Both the position numbers and the translations under genes were made by a program. Shown piece after piece: positions 43,704-55,535 of a stretch of 64,000 nt of DNA (its first letter is position 1; each line of letters opens with the position of its first letter). Under the pieces are notes generated by a model. It searched no databases, was not told where the DNA came from, and worked only from the letters and a program-made list of their open reading frames with translations. This DNA is from Collybia mongolica (lineage: Eukaryota > Basidiomycota > Agaricomycetes > Agaricales > Clitocybaceae), in NCBI GenBank assembly GCA_013420905.1, contig JAAXNY010000008.1, positions 1,984,001-2,048,000 of the forward strand. The letters run 5' to 3'.

Positions 43704-45124
43704 GAGGTCTTTACACTAAGCCACATAACCCGTGCGGACTCCGTGCGGACTCCGCGCGGACACACGGACTCCGCACGGAGTCCGCACGGACTCATTTGGC
43801 AGGACCGTCAGCCAGACAAGAATCCGTGTCCGCACCGAGTCCGCATCAATCCGCGTAATTTTACGCGGACACGCGGACTAGCACGGACGGACAGCTCGCA
43901 GAGTCCGCGCGGCCAGTCGATTACTAATCGGATTAGTAATATAAATTTTATTTACACAAATTATATATACTATTTGTTATTAATAACATAACATAACGGC
44001 GGTGAAAAACTTGCATCCGACTAGGTTCGAACGCGTAAAGGCACGAACATTACGTCATATGTTTGGCGTTCATAACCGTTGGGCAAGGCGGGCATTTCTA
44101 GCTACAGAATCACTGGCCTCAAGTCAACGGACTTAGGTCACATGATTACGAGGCACGTGCAATGGTCACATTACCGTTGCCACGTCTTCGTTGGTTCTTT
44201 TCAACCACATCAACGACGCCCGCCAAAACCGCCAACGCCGACACCAACGCCAACGCACCCACGCCGCCAATGCCAACGCATCGAACGCCAACCGACATCA
44301 ACATGACGACGCACAAGACGGTGTGGGGAGAAGGATAGAAACGGACGCGGAACGAGGGGACGACGAGGAAAGGGCGCCCCGAGGGGCAGAACCAGGTGAG
44401 TCGTACACCGCCGCTCACCCACACGCTCACCACGCAGCGCGTCCCCCCCTCCCCACTTCAGGAACTCGAAACGAAGGATACGGCCGCCAACAGCAACAGG
44501 AGGAAGGCGGCAACGACAACGACAACGACGAAGACAGCAACAGCAACAGCAGCAACAGTGCCGACGAGGCCTGCGGCAACGACGGCAACAGCAGCGGCAG
44601 CGGCGGCACTAACAACGGCGCGACGACGACGACGACAACTACAACAAAGACGACCACCACCACCACGAGGATGACGACGACTAAGGACAACGAGGACGAC
44701 GACGACAACGACGACTAAGGACAACGGGGACAACGACAAGACAAGCGGCCAGTGCCGCCGCCGCTGAAACCCAGGCCGCTGACGACGTCGCGGGGGCCGA
44801 CGAGGACGACGGGGGGGCGGGGGCCCCCGCCCCCGCCTATATTAAATTATTTTATCATATATGTATTATACTTAGTAATAATATATGTTTTATTCTATTA
44901 ATTATATAGATTGTTAGTAAGTAAAAGAGTAAGTAAGTGCTTCATAATAAAAGAAAGTAAGTGAGTCCGCGCGGACTCTGTGGAGTCCACACGGAGTCCG
45001 CGCGGAGTCCGTGCAGAGTCCGTGTGGACTTTGTGCTGTCCTTGCGGAGTCCGTACGGAGTCCGTGCGGACTTTTGCAGTCCGCGCGGAGTCCGCAAGGA
45101 CATGTGGGGGAGTGTAAAGTACAG
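43704..45124 (+). mobile_element. H8-5: CpG-rich H8 element in LINE-a
   Basis: The duplication AGGCTAAC lies at 43696-43703 and 45125-45132. Ends are GAGGTCTTTACACT and AGTGTAAAGTACAG. It is the best-preserved copy: subterminal GGACTCCG arrays at 43730-43915 and 44965-45105, the tRNA-like unit at about 44019-44105, the cargo gene at 44191-44718 and the G/C palindrome at about 44812-44840. It is nearly identical to H8-1 in reverse orientation. It is non-autonomous and recent. Confidence 0.93.
44191..44718 (+). CDS. H8 cargo gene, best copy
   Basis: Exon 1 (from about 44191) encodes FNHINDARQNRQRRHQRQR, a basic Ala/Asn-rich part and ERAPRGAEPG. A 66-nt intron with GTGAGT donor at 44396 and CTTCAG acceptor at 44461 keeps the frame whether spliced or not. 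Exon 2 starts TRNEGYGRQQQQ and runs into Asn/Asp/Ser/Thr tracts, ending DDDDNDD at 44718. I recognise no family. Conservation of exon-1 blocks and splice sites in CAC-2 argues that it was once under selection; the composition argues for caution. Confidence 0.5.
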   Translation: MVLFNHINDARQNRQRRHQRQRTHAANANASNANRHQHDDAQDGVGRRIETDAERGDDEERAPRGAEPGESYTAAHPHAHHAARPPLPTSGTRNEGYGRQQQQEEGGNDNDNDEDSNSNSSNSADEACGNDGNSSGSGGTNNGATTTTTTTTKTTTTTTRMTTTKDNEDDDDNDD

Positions 45125-46074
45125 AGGCTAACCGGGCTTGCGCCCGGTCTAAGTCTTGGTGGGATTCTGACTGTGCTAATGCCAAGGCGGTCGCGATGGA
45201 GTCCGATCTCCCAGCTGACTGGTCAACCTTCAAGAAGGCCACACATAAGGCAAAACGTAAGCATTTCGACGAAAGAATCAACGAGATTGCTCACAACAAT
45301 CTCCGACCCTGGGACCTTATGGACTGGGTTGGACCATGCAAGACACCCCCAGTCAAGGCAATCTCGTACCAAGGAGTGCCCTGCACATCTGTGGATCAAT
45401 TGTGGAATGCCCTCCACTCCACCTTCAACTCAGCTATGGACAGGCCCGTTGACCTGACCAAACTGGGTAACAAATGGGAATCCCCAACTGTTAGGGTGTG
45501 GGTCCCATACTCTGCCGCCGAGATGTCAGATGCCCTTATGGGCACCTCGAATAGATCCGCCCCTGGGCCGGATCACATCACATGGCACCATCTTAAACGG
45601 CTCATCCAGGACGAGCACACGAGCTGCCTCTTCTTGTGGCTGGCCAACTCTTGCGTCCGGACAGGCTGCTGGCCTGCTGAATTCAAGGCTTCTACTACAG
45701 TAGTATCCCAAAGCCCAGGAAACCTTCGTATGACACCCCCAAGGCGTTCCATCCAATTGTTCTTCTGAACACATTGGGCAAACTCCTCAAGAAGATGCTC
45801 TCCACTAGACTGCAATTTGAGGCTGCAGAACATGGAGTCCTCCACCTGAATCAATTTGGAGGAGTTTGTCAGAACTCCACTGAGGATGCTGGGTGCTTCC
45901 TCATGCACACCGTCCGCACTGGATGGCGGGTGGGTCTTAAAACAAGTGTGGTCGCTTTTGACCTTGCCCAATTCTTCCCCTCTATTAATCATGAGGTCCT
46001 TCTCTCCGTCCTGGAAAAGCAAGGATTTGCGCCAGAAGTGGTGCAGTTCTTTAAGTCTTATCTAGTCAATCAGA

Positions 46075-48937
46075 CACTGTGAAACTGAGAATAGATGAAA
46101 TTCAACCCTGTGTTTCATCCTCTTAAATAATAGAAATAATACATTAAAAATATGAAATTCATTCACTTAACAATCCTAAAATGTAATGAATCTCATCTTG
46201 AAGATGTTTGAAAACACACCCCCTGTGGGGGGAAAAATGGATGGAAAACCCCCCCTTAAGGTATAATTTAGTGGATGAATTTCATGCGAAATTTGTCTGT
46301 ATTCATACCCCCTGATTCTCGAGGCTATGGGATGAATTTCATTTCACCATAGGTGGAAAAAATAACCATTGTGGGAGGTAATTCCTATCAATATGGGATT
46401 AATCTACTACCTTGATGGGTGAGAATGGCAACGTTTTTTGGGGTAACATTACTGCAAATTTTTGAGGCTATGGGATGAATTTCATACCATGATAGGTGAA
46501 AATAATAGCCTTTGTAGGGATGGATTTCATACCATCACAGGTGAGAATAATAGCCTTTGTGGGGATTAATTCCATGCCATTTATGTCACTTAAATTTGAA
46601 TTCATTATTTCTTCCCTGTTATCAATAAACACACTTTGTTCATTTTGTACAGTTAAGGTTTAACATCCATAAGATCTAAGGTATTGTAATTTGAATGCTC
46701 TATCAACTAGTATACCTCTGATTCATATCCCTCATTCCAAAGTTCCTGATCACCAGCATTACCAACCAGACTGCAAACGCAACACTGTGATTTGTTAGAA
46801 TCATGTATTGAGGTTAGTAATGAGAAAACTTACCCAAATTGCCCTATATAAATCCTTGTCATCCTGAAGCTGCGTCTGGAGACAGAACCCATTTCCAGCA
46901 ATGCCGCACAGTGGGCGTGAGTTCGGCTGGTCAGATTAGTATAATAAAGATAAAAAAAAATTAAGTAATGGGTGGAAGTTGTTGGTCTTCGTTTGTGCAC
47001 TGCCAGACTGCCTATTGTCCTTGTTGACCTCATTGTAATGAAGTCATCTGTAAAACGGGTCAATGTTAATGTGCTTTGGATTAGATTGGATAGACAGACA
47101 TACTGAGACCCCCTCATTGTCCACCTGCACTGTGAGGTCAACAAAGTGGTGTACCATGTTGAGGACATTGTTGGGCATGGTCTTGTCCTGCATACCAATG
47201 ACATCCTTAGGTTTCCTGTAGGATTATTATTAGCATTTATTAATATTCTTAACGAAGCCTTATAGTTTGTATTGGAATTCAAATGACTACTACAAGTATT
47301 ATGATAGTAATTGTAATCTAACATTATACTAATTGTAATCTATCAATGAAGAGTGTTTACTACGAGGGGGAGGATGGGAGGCAGCAATGGGCAATGGTGG
47401 TGGTACGAGAGCAAGAAGGAAAGCATGTGAAAGCAGCTGCCAACACATTATATAGCTCGGAATGTTCCGCCGTCGGGCATCTCGGTCAACAAAGCCATGT
47501 GATCAAATCTGAGGATGCTGACAAATATTTTTATTTATTTATTCAAATTGTATACTATTCATTATTAATAGGAGGCTGAAATATGTGCACCCACCATGTT
47601 TGAACAGTTGCAGGGAGGATCATTATGTTACGAGTTCTTTATCAACCCAGTTTTCGGGCAAAAAGGTGATTCATTCATTGATTCATATTTCAACACTGCG
47701 GGAAAATAATTCCATAATGGGATTTTTCTTCTCTTATGGCTTTTTACAGCATTTCTCCACAAATACAAAGTATTGTGACATAATTTGCATGTATTTGGGA
47801 TGCTTACATAATGCTTTTGATGATGCCATCAAAATTATGCATATCTAATATTTCAAAGTGTCGCGTTTCAAAATTTATTTTGTGATTTTCTCCATAACCA
47901 GTAAAGCTATTAACTTTGTTTTTATATGTTTGGAATGTACAAACATGGCTCTACAATTTCCTTGTTGAGCACATTTTTCCCACGGTCTATTTTGAGCGAA
48001 ATATTAGAAATGTCCAGATTCAGCTAGTTTTGAAGGTCTGTGTGTTATGCCAGGGGTGGATAAACATTTTATAATAACAATGACCCTGACCAAACATAAC
48101 CCTTGTGGGAAATCATGCTAAACATTGGAATAATCAACAACTACTACTATATTTACCTGAAATACAAAGAGGATTGATTTCTCTATTTATTGTCACATGT
48201 CACATGATCTATCCCACCACATAAGTATACCAAATACATGACAACAATCTGAATGCTTATTTAGTGTCCATGATCCTGGGAAAAAGTTAGTTCTGATGGT
48301 TTTTGTGTTTTCTCCATAGCCAGGCAAGCTATGGCATTGGGTTTTGTGCACAGGCATTGCTTGTTTACTTTGTAACATTTTCCCATGGTCACATGACCTC
48401 CATAAACTATCACCTATGTTGTTTCTAGTCATTTACAACTTCCTGACTGTGGAATGGACTTATTTCTCCTAAGAAAAGAAATAAAGAACAAGTACCTGCC
48501 ACACAGTGTGTTGGCCCACTCCACCCAAGTCTAAGGCAGTAAAGTCATCCCATAAACCCACTATTTGTGGGATGAAATACCTTCTATGCTGAACTTAAAT
48601 CATCCCACATATTCCACCTTTTATGGGATGAAAGTTCACTCTCTAATAGATTAAAATGATCTAATAAAACCCACCCATTATAGGATGAAATTCCCCTCTT
48701 TTTCACTGGATTAAAATTGTCCCATATAATTCACCTCTAATGGGATGAAAGTTCACACCACTAAGGGATGAAAATTTCTGAAATTATAAGAGCAGAAATT
48801 CATCCTCTCAAGGGATGAAATATCTGGGATGAAGTTTCATCCCAATTTCATACCCTTTAGATTCATCCACTAAACTTAGGAAATGCTGCTTTCATCCATT
48901 AAGTGGGGGAAAAACCTCCCCCACCAGGTGCACAGTG
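46075..48937 (+). mobile_element. CAC-4 in LINE-a, 3-bp TSD AGA
   Basis: AGA lies at 46072-46074 and 48938-48940, so the duplication is exact and 3 bp. The 2,863-bp element is almost identical to CAC-1 and CAC-3. Removing it rejoins the LINE-a RT. With CAC-2 it fixes the element's borders and duplication size. Confidence 0.95.
47632..48530 (-). repeat. R0.9 copy inside CAC-4
   Basis: Same position and orientation as in CAC-1, with the same ends. Confidence 0.85.
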
Positions 48938-50902
48938 AGAGTACATGTTATGCATGGGATGACAATCTATCCCCAGAATTCCCCTCCAGTGTCGGTGTAG
49001 GCCAGGGCCCTGCCCTGTCCCCCATCCTCTCTGCTCTCTGCCTCTCCCCCTTCCTCAAGGAATTTGAATGAAGGGTCAGAGAGTCCACTCTCATCTCCTA
49101 TGTTGATGACGGCACAATTATTGCGCAGTCCAAGTCATGGGACACAAACCTAGCTAAGCTCAAGAGAGCATACAAGGTCGTATTTGAACTGACCCAGGCC
49201 ATGGGCCTAGTCCTCGAACACAGCAAGTCTGAGGGATTTCACTTCTCTCGGAAACACGGTGACGCTAACCCCGACATTGACTTAGGCTATGGACCCTATA
49301 CAGGTGATACATCGCTCCACCCTGGCACCATATGGCGCTATCTGGGCTTCTTTTTTGACCGGCCCCTCACCTTCAGGGAACATGTCAAATGCTACACGAA
49401 CAAGGCCCTCACATCGGTGCGGGCCATGCTCGCCCTTGGCAACTCAGTTTGTGGGTTTAGGCCCAAACACAAATGAGTGCTGTACCGTGCCTGTGTTCTC
49501 CCCATAGCTACATATGGGAGCAGGCTATGGCTATACGAAGGAGCCCACATGGTAGGCCCCCTCGACTCCCTCCGGAAAATGCAGCGGCGTGCGTGCCTCT
49601 GGATTACTGGCACCTTCAAAACCAGCCCCATGGGGGCAGCAGAAACAATTGCGGGCTTACCTCCGATTCACCTTCATGTTAAGAAGCTGGTGGAACGCAG
49701 TCATGTCCGCACCCGAGCGCTACAGGCAACCCATGCCTTTCGCTGTCTAGTCGATGGGAAACACAAATTCTCAGTTGAGACCCTCAAAAATAAGATCAGT
49801 GGTGATCTGAAGTCCCCTGTCATGGAGGCGTGGTCTAACCTCAACCTCTCATCCCAGGATCTGGACCCTGTCCATCCTCTTAACCGCCCTGGCTCTCACC
49901 CCAAGGATGTATATCCGAGGCGTATTGTCTATGATATTGTTTCCCCTCCGTCAAAGGCAGATAAGGAACACAAAAAGTTTATGGAAGATTGTTCCACATC
50001 CCTCAAGGGGGCTGTAGACGCGGCCTCCCACTCTCCCAACCACATCTGTATCATTACAGATGCGTCGACTCCTCCACTCCCTCTTCAGTCAGTCTCGGTT
50101 TACCAGGCATGGCATGAGGGCGATCTATATGAGGACTGGACTGTGGCCGGTCTCTCCACATCTGATGGTGCTGAACTGCAAGCAATTGCAGAGGGCATTA
50201 CTCAAGCCAGGGATATCGGACTTGATGATGTACAACAGATACACATCTTTTCCGATTCTACAAATGCGCTCCATCTGTGCATGGATGCATCTCACCACTC
50301 CAGACAACACTTGTCCCTTGCCATCTGTTGCGTGCTGGTGCCTTGGCTCCAACATGGACCTGGTAACTCTGTCCACTTTCACCACATCATGCCTGGTGTG
50401 GAGATAGAGGACCACCAACTGGCACACATCCTTGCCACCTCAACACGCATCGAGGCGGGGGGGGGCGCTGGTTATATCTGCTGACTTTGCTAGGAGCGGG
50501 GCAGTCACACGCATGCTTGGCGGCTGGAAGTCCCTATTCCAGTCCTCAAAGTACATTGGCAAGAACTTCCTCCCTCTCTATGAGAAGAAGGACACCCTAC
50601 TCACTCCAACCCATGTCAATAGTGGGCCCTGGATGCGTAAGACCGGACATAGTCATGGTCTCACTGCATGCTTAACACGCTGCATAACTGGACATGCCCC
50701 CATAGGGACATTCCAATCTCGGTTCTTCCCCGAAGAGCCCACAGCCTGTAGGTGTGGATTCCCTATGGAATCTGTGCCACACGTACTTCACCACTGCCCG
50801 TCTCACACACGGGAAACACCCCCAAAACAACAGCTGCTGTACAAGTGGCTGGTCGATTTCCTTGAAGCAAACGAGACTGCATTTGCATTTGATGTTCCTT
50901 AG

Positions 50903-51254
50903 TCCAACTCAGGCTGGGGGCGGTACACTGTGTTAGGTGGATTTGTGTTATGAGGTGCACCTCGTGTTTCTTCCGGACTGGGATAATCAGTGGACTTGAT
51001 CCACTTCCTGCTGCAGTGCACCGTGGCAGGGGGCCAACCCCCTGGCGTAGCTTGACCCTTACCGGTCTGCGTAAAATGGGTCTTTGACCCGCGACACTCC
51101 TGGTGTGACTTTGGCCACCCTGGGACACCTCAGCTTGATGGCGCTTTGTCTTTTGTCCCCTCCACCCTCTATCCCATAATTACTTTGCGAAGTGAGCAAC
51201 ACATGTATTAGGTACAATCGCTATATAAAATGTTGAAACAAAAAAAAAAAAAAA
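50903..51254 (+). other. LINE-a 3' UTR and poly(A) tail
   Basis: It follows the ORF2 stop. The last part, TATATAAAATGTTGAA before the A-run at 51239-51255, is shared with LINE-b, so it is a family-specific 3' end. Confidence 0.8.
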
Positions 51255-51269
51255 AGACCACACAGACTC

Positions 51270-51704
51270 CACAGAGACTGCATGGACTCTGCATGGACTG
51301 CACAGAGTCCATGTGGACTCACTTACTTTCTTTCACTATTATAAATTACTTATGAGGCCACATGGACTCCATATAATATTACTTACTTGCTTACTTTCTT
51401 ATAACTCTTTATTTATTATAACTTACTTACTAATAATCCTACATACAATGATAATGAATACTAATGGCTACTTAAAATAATATGGGCAGGGCCCCTGCCA
51501 CCCCCATCACCCCTGCTGCCCCTGTTGTCCTTGTCAGCTTCCATGATGGTGTGCATGGGCCCCCATGGCATTATCAGTGGCCTGGTTTTTGGCAGCAGTG
51601 GCACTAGCATGGTCCAGTGCTGGTCACTTTTCTTACTGTTGTTCCCGTTGTTCTTGTTGTCCTTTGTTGTCATTGTCTTCATCATCCTTGTGGTGGTGGT
51701 CATT
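51270..51704 (-). mobile_element. H8-4, middle fragment
   Basis: It continues the element broken by LINE-a: decayed subterminal repeats, AT-rich block, reduced G/C palindrome near 51483 and the start of the cargo repeat region (TTGTTGTCCTTTGTTGTC type). Copia-1 is inserted at 51704/51705. Confidence 0.75.
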
Positions 51705-51966
51705 TGTTGAAATGAGTGTTGAAATGAGACCTATAGTAGAGTGCGATTTGGTAACCTCAGTCTGTGTATAAGTGACTGAGGATGTTTGTATGGTATGGTA
51801 CACTATATATAAGTATGTAGGACAAAGGACATTTGTGGTGAATGGGATGATAAATGGATTATATTTGATGCAGCCTAGGACAAAGGGCATCCGCATTACC
51901 AGATCAAGTCTTGAGCAATGCGACCTAGGACAAAGGAGGTCCATGGTGTCAAATCAAATCCTAACA
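51705..51966 (-). repeat. Copia-1 3' LTR
   Basis: See the element entry. The ACCTAGGACAAAGGAGGTCC block and ends match the other LTR. Confidence 0.88.
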
Positions 51967-52005
51967 CTCCTCACTGTGGATGTGCTCCTCCTTGCATGGA
52001 ATTGG

Positions 52006-52684
52006 TCAGCATCTAGAAGAGGCCAAGGGAGTGACAAAGGTGGGTGAACTTCTTGTAGTCAAGGGCTTTGGTAAAAAGGTCAGTGATATTGTCATTTGTG
52101 TTGATGTAGCAGATTTTGACTTCCTATGACTGGATGCATTCACATAAGAAGTGATATTTGCTCTGGCCCCCAGGGTCCACACATATCCCCCTATGCTGTG
52201 ATGAGTGTCTAGGCAGTTTGCCCAGTCAGAGTTGATGAAGGCAGTGAGGCTGATCTGGCTCAAACCTCCAAGGTGGAGTTTGAGGTTCTGAGTTCCTTTC
52301 AGATAACAGACAAGGCATATGGCTGCATTCCAGTGGACAAAGGAGAAGCAGTCAAGGTATTGTGGTAGTTGTTGTACAATGTAGGCAACATTGGGGCAGG
52401 TGGAGATAGCAAGGTAGAGTAGGCATCCACCAAGCAACCTGTAAGGTAGCTTTAATAGTTTGCCTCATTCTTCTGGGGTCAGAGTTGTATGGTCAACACA
52501 CCTGAGTTTGAGTCCTGGGTCAATTGGGATGGATAGCAGTGATGTGTTGGCCTGACCAAATTGTTGGATGATCTTGTTGATCAGCACAATCTGTGATAGC
52601 ATGGCACACATTTGACCTGTTTTCAGTCCCCTGTCATTTCCAGTTTGGTAGATTCCTACATGAAGCCCAGTTTTGGATTCATGC
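52006..52684 (-). pseudogene. Copia-1 RT C-terminus and RNase H
   Basis: The typical copia tail: SIPIDPGLKLR, LLGGCLLYLAISTCPNVAY, YLKGTQNLKLHLGG, FINSDWANCLDTHHS and GYVWTLGA. An in-frame TGA lies at 52467-52465. Just upstream, an integrase-like stretch (ESKTGLHVGIYQTGND) runs straight into the RT end at about 52600, marking an internal deletion. Confidence 0.9.
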
Positions 52685-53362
52685 TGAAAGGGGGCTCCTG
52701 GGCTATAAGCATGCTGATGCTATGAAATGTAATCTCTTCCACACACACACACCAAATCTAACAATCAACACACAAACAGTAGGAATCACCTGATTTGAGT
52801 GTGGGTTCAAGTGCATGAAAGCACTAAGTTTTTAATAGTGCTAGTCAAGACCTTTTTCACTGATCTCTTGACAGGTTTGATTCAGAAAAAGCCCTAACAC
52901 AAGTGTTTAGACCTTAGGTATATTTTATAATATCTTTCAATTCAATAGACTGAGTACCAAGTGTATGTTCAACTTTTAAAACAAAAGTGCCCAGTGCACC
53001 AAAGGCCAAGTGCCTAATAATTCTAATGGACAATATGAGTACTAAGTTCTAAATAAACTGAACTCTTCAATTCTGTGATCTCCTTAGCCAAGTGCTTTGA
53101 GATAATTCTAATCAAGACAATTGAAGCAACCCAATCCTTAATTTGTGCATGCAATAGTGTTTCAACAAATATGATTTGTATATCCTATAGTAATGCAAAG
53201 TGGGGGCAAGATTCCTTACCTCTGCACTACCTATCTATGGTCTATTTATAGTGTACAAATTTAATATTATAAAGAATTGTAATTTTATGTGGAACAAGAC
53301 CTTTCCATGCCAAGGGCTTGTGTTTTAATGCTGACTTGTCCTCTACAACTTGGTGTGCATGC
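52685..53362 (-). repeat. Old Gypsy-1 solo LTR, left part
   Basis: It starts TGAAAGGGGGCTCCTGGGC like Gypsy-1 LTRs but is CpG-depleted and diverged. LINE-b interrupts it at 53362/53363; it resumes at 60966. Confidence 0.9.
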
Positions 53363-53488
53363 AACGCTTCTTGACTTGTTACCACGATGTGCACAGCCAC
53401 CGTCGTAGTCGTCATCGTTGTTCTACGCACCCTGCTGCCCTAGATCACCCCCGATAACACTCTACCAACCAAGCCCCGTGCCTCTGAC

Positions 53489-55535
53489 ATGGGCAAAGAC
53501 AATCCACCCGGCCGATCCCAGCGATTGGTGGAACGCGCCTCAAAACCGCCGGACATATGCGACTATCTTTGTGGGTCCTCCTCCCCTGCTCCATCCAGGA
53601 GCACAACTCCTCAGAGACCCCCGGGTCTCCCCACTATCGCACAACGGGTCTTCTTTTGACCACCCATGCCTGCACCTGCATCGGAGGCGGATTCCTCCAC
53701 TCCGATGGACACTGCGGCAGACGACGACACCATTACACTGTCATCCGCCAAAGGCAAAGCCCCAGCCCCACCCCCCCAGGACCGAGAGGAAACCTTGGAA
53801 GGGGTGGAGATGAACTCCTTCCAGGAGAGCTTTGACGACCCTGCTGATGCCTTCCTCCCAACCGGTTCGAAAGAATTGGTGGAGGTGGACGTCCAGGCAG
53901 CTACCTCATCGCTCCACAACACAACAGAGCTTATGAACCTCTGGACTGAGAAGGGATATCGCGTCCCTGCACACCTCACTGACACCTTTGCCACTGAGCT
54001 CCTCCAGGTCATATACTTGGCCTCTGAAATTGGCCTCATCCGGCATGTTGCCAATGGGACCTCTCAAGTCGCCGCCCTACAACAGGTCATCGACAGCCTT
54101 CGGAGCCAGCTCCCCCCTGACGCTCCCCCCGCCCCTAAGTACGGTCCCCTTGGATCAGGGCAGCGGCCCCCCCACTCGTCCAATGCTACCTCTGACCCTG
54201 CAGGTCTCCGCAGGCCCCAAAGGAAGCTTATCCCGGCTTGGTCATCCAGATGGCCTCCGCCTCCCCCCCCTAGGCCGACCCCGGCCTCGTTTGCATCTAC
54301 GGCAGCTACTGCTGCCTCTCTCCCCCAACCTCCCCTTTCCAAGAGGAGAAAGTGTGCTGCTGCCACGGCGGAGGGACTAGTCCAAATGGCCAAGTCGTTC
54401 CCCTTGGCTCCCAATGCATCCATCGTCCAAGCGCAACAGATTGTTGTGGGTGGGGCTGCCATCTCCCACACAAATGCTGAACGAGCCCACGCCAACGTGA
54501 AGCGTTCCACCACCCACGGTTCCTCTCGGAAAGAAGTTGTGGTTTTCTGTTCTCCGCCGGTGTACTGGGACAACGCTCCTGTTATACCAACGATCAACAG
54601 TACTCTCGGTTCTAATTGCCAAACCATCCGAGCCATTGTGGAAACATGGAACCATCTTGGGGGTCTGTCCCTCATCATGGACTCTGTGCCTTCCAAAGAT
54701 GATCTCCAGGTCCTCTACCAGTTCTTCGACACCAAGGCGAAGGAGGCTTGAGGGGCTGATACAGAGACACGGGTTGAGGTCGGGTCCTCCAAGACCTTCC
54801 TCCGCATCCCCAACTTCCCCTTCTTCGGTATGACCATCACATATGACGAAACCGGGAAGCTCATTCCCATCACTCCGTTGGAGGTCAAGACTATCCTTGA
54901 AACCTGCAAATGGAAAGGTGCGATCCATCTGTACCAAGGGGCGCTCCCCCGCGTGGTCAGAAACTCCAAAACGTCAGACTCATGCACTGTGTTCTTCGAC
55001 ATTTATGATTCTTGTGGAGGCACCCACCTCCGCAGCCTTTGGAACAAGAGCTTCATGCTCGGGTCCCAGTCTTTGACCATCCTGCCCGCTGACAAGCGAA
55101 TAGGGGTCCCTATCTGCACAAAGTGCTGGAGGTTTGGCCACCGCAAGGAGGTCTGTCCCTTCAGAGCTCAACTGTGCTCCTACTGCGGCGGACCTCATGA
55201 TGCCTGCAATCACCACGACCTAGTGGCGTGCTGCAAGGCCGCCCCCAAGGCCACCCCACCAAGACTTGCAACACCGGCAGGTCATAAGTGCCCCCACACC
55301 TCCCGATGCGTCAACTGTGGCCTTGCCCATGAGTCTGACAACAGGAAGTGCTCCTTTTGGAAACACTGCTATGATGCCAAATGGCTAGCGGCCAAGTACA
55401 CTGCCCAGAAGGTAGGCGATGAGCTCTTACGCTTCGCACCATCTGCTAATACCCCCTTCCCCACCGTTACAGGAGACAGGCTCTGAGGACATAGGGAGGG
55501 TACTTGAGCGTTTTGACAAAAAGTTACTTGATTAA
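53489..55535 (+). pseudogene. LINE-b ORF1 protein
   Basis: Colinear with LINE-a ORF1: MGKDNPPGRSQRL start, Pro-rich linker, and knuckles CTKCWRFGHRKEVC, CSYCGGPHDACNHHDLVACC and CVNCGLAHESDNRKC. TGA stops interrupt at 53657-53659 and 54749-54751. A small deletion near 55483 shifts the frame; read past it, the protein ends LERFDKKLLD with TAA overlapping the ORF2 ATG (TAATG, 55533-55537). That overlap suggests stop-start coupled translation. Confidence 0.88.

Larger units (their letters stand above)
42768..50902 (+). pseudogene. LINE-a ORF2: endonuclease, RT, RNase H, split by two elements
   Basis: Coding segments are 42768-43703, 45133-46074 and 48941-50902. The APE-type endonuclease shows YCQNVGRKHNW, LFLQEPPW and YMGGDFNCPSSHWD. 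RT shows FDLAQFFPSINHEV and ISYVDDGT (YVDD). RNase H shows IITDAST, AELQAIAEG, FSDSTNAL and EDHQLAH. The tail has CRCGFPMESVPHVLHHC. H8-5 interrupts after the endonuclease, and CAC-4 interrupts the RT just after the palm start. Further damage: frameshift at about 45710, TGA at 49069-49071 and 49474-49476 (LINE-b has CGA at the latter), and a frameshift in a G-run at about 50458. Confidence 0.93.
40602..51254 (+). mobile_element. LINE-a: non-LTR retrotransposon, with H8-5 and CAC-4 inside
   Basis: The 15-bp target duplication AGACCACACAGACTC lies at 40587-40601 and 51255-51269, and a poly(A) tail precedes the second copy. Structure: short 5' UTR, ORF1 (nucleic-acid-binding), ORF2 (endonuclease, RT, RNase H, Cys/His tail), 3' UTR. 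Without its two insertions it is about 6.4 kb. It belongs to the fungal RNase-H-bearing LINE group (I/Tad type, inferred from domain order). The full 5' end matches LINE-b. TGA stops and two frameshifts make it inactive. Confidence 0.95.

Noticed and set aside
43704..43991. C-terminal tail of the LINE-a endonuclease frame reading HITRADSVRTPRGH
   Set aside because: This is read-through into H8-5, not LINE protein.
54064..54696. Minus-strand 210-codon frame
   Set aside because: Shadow of the GC-rich LINE-b ORF1.
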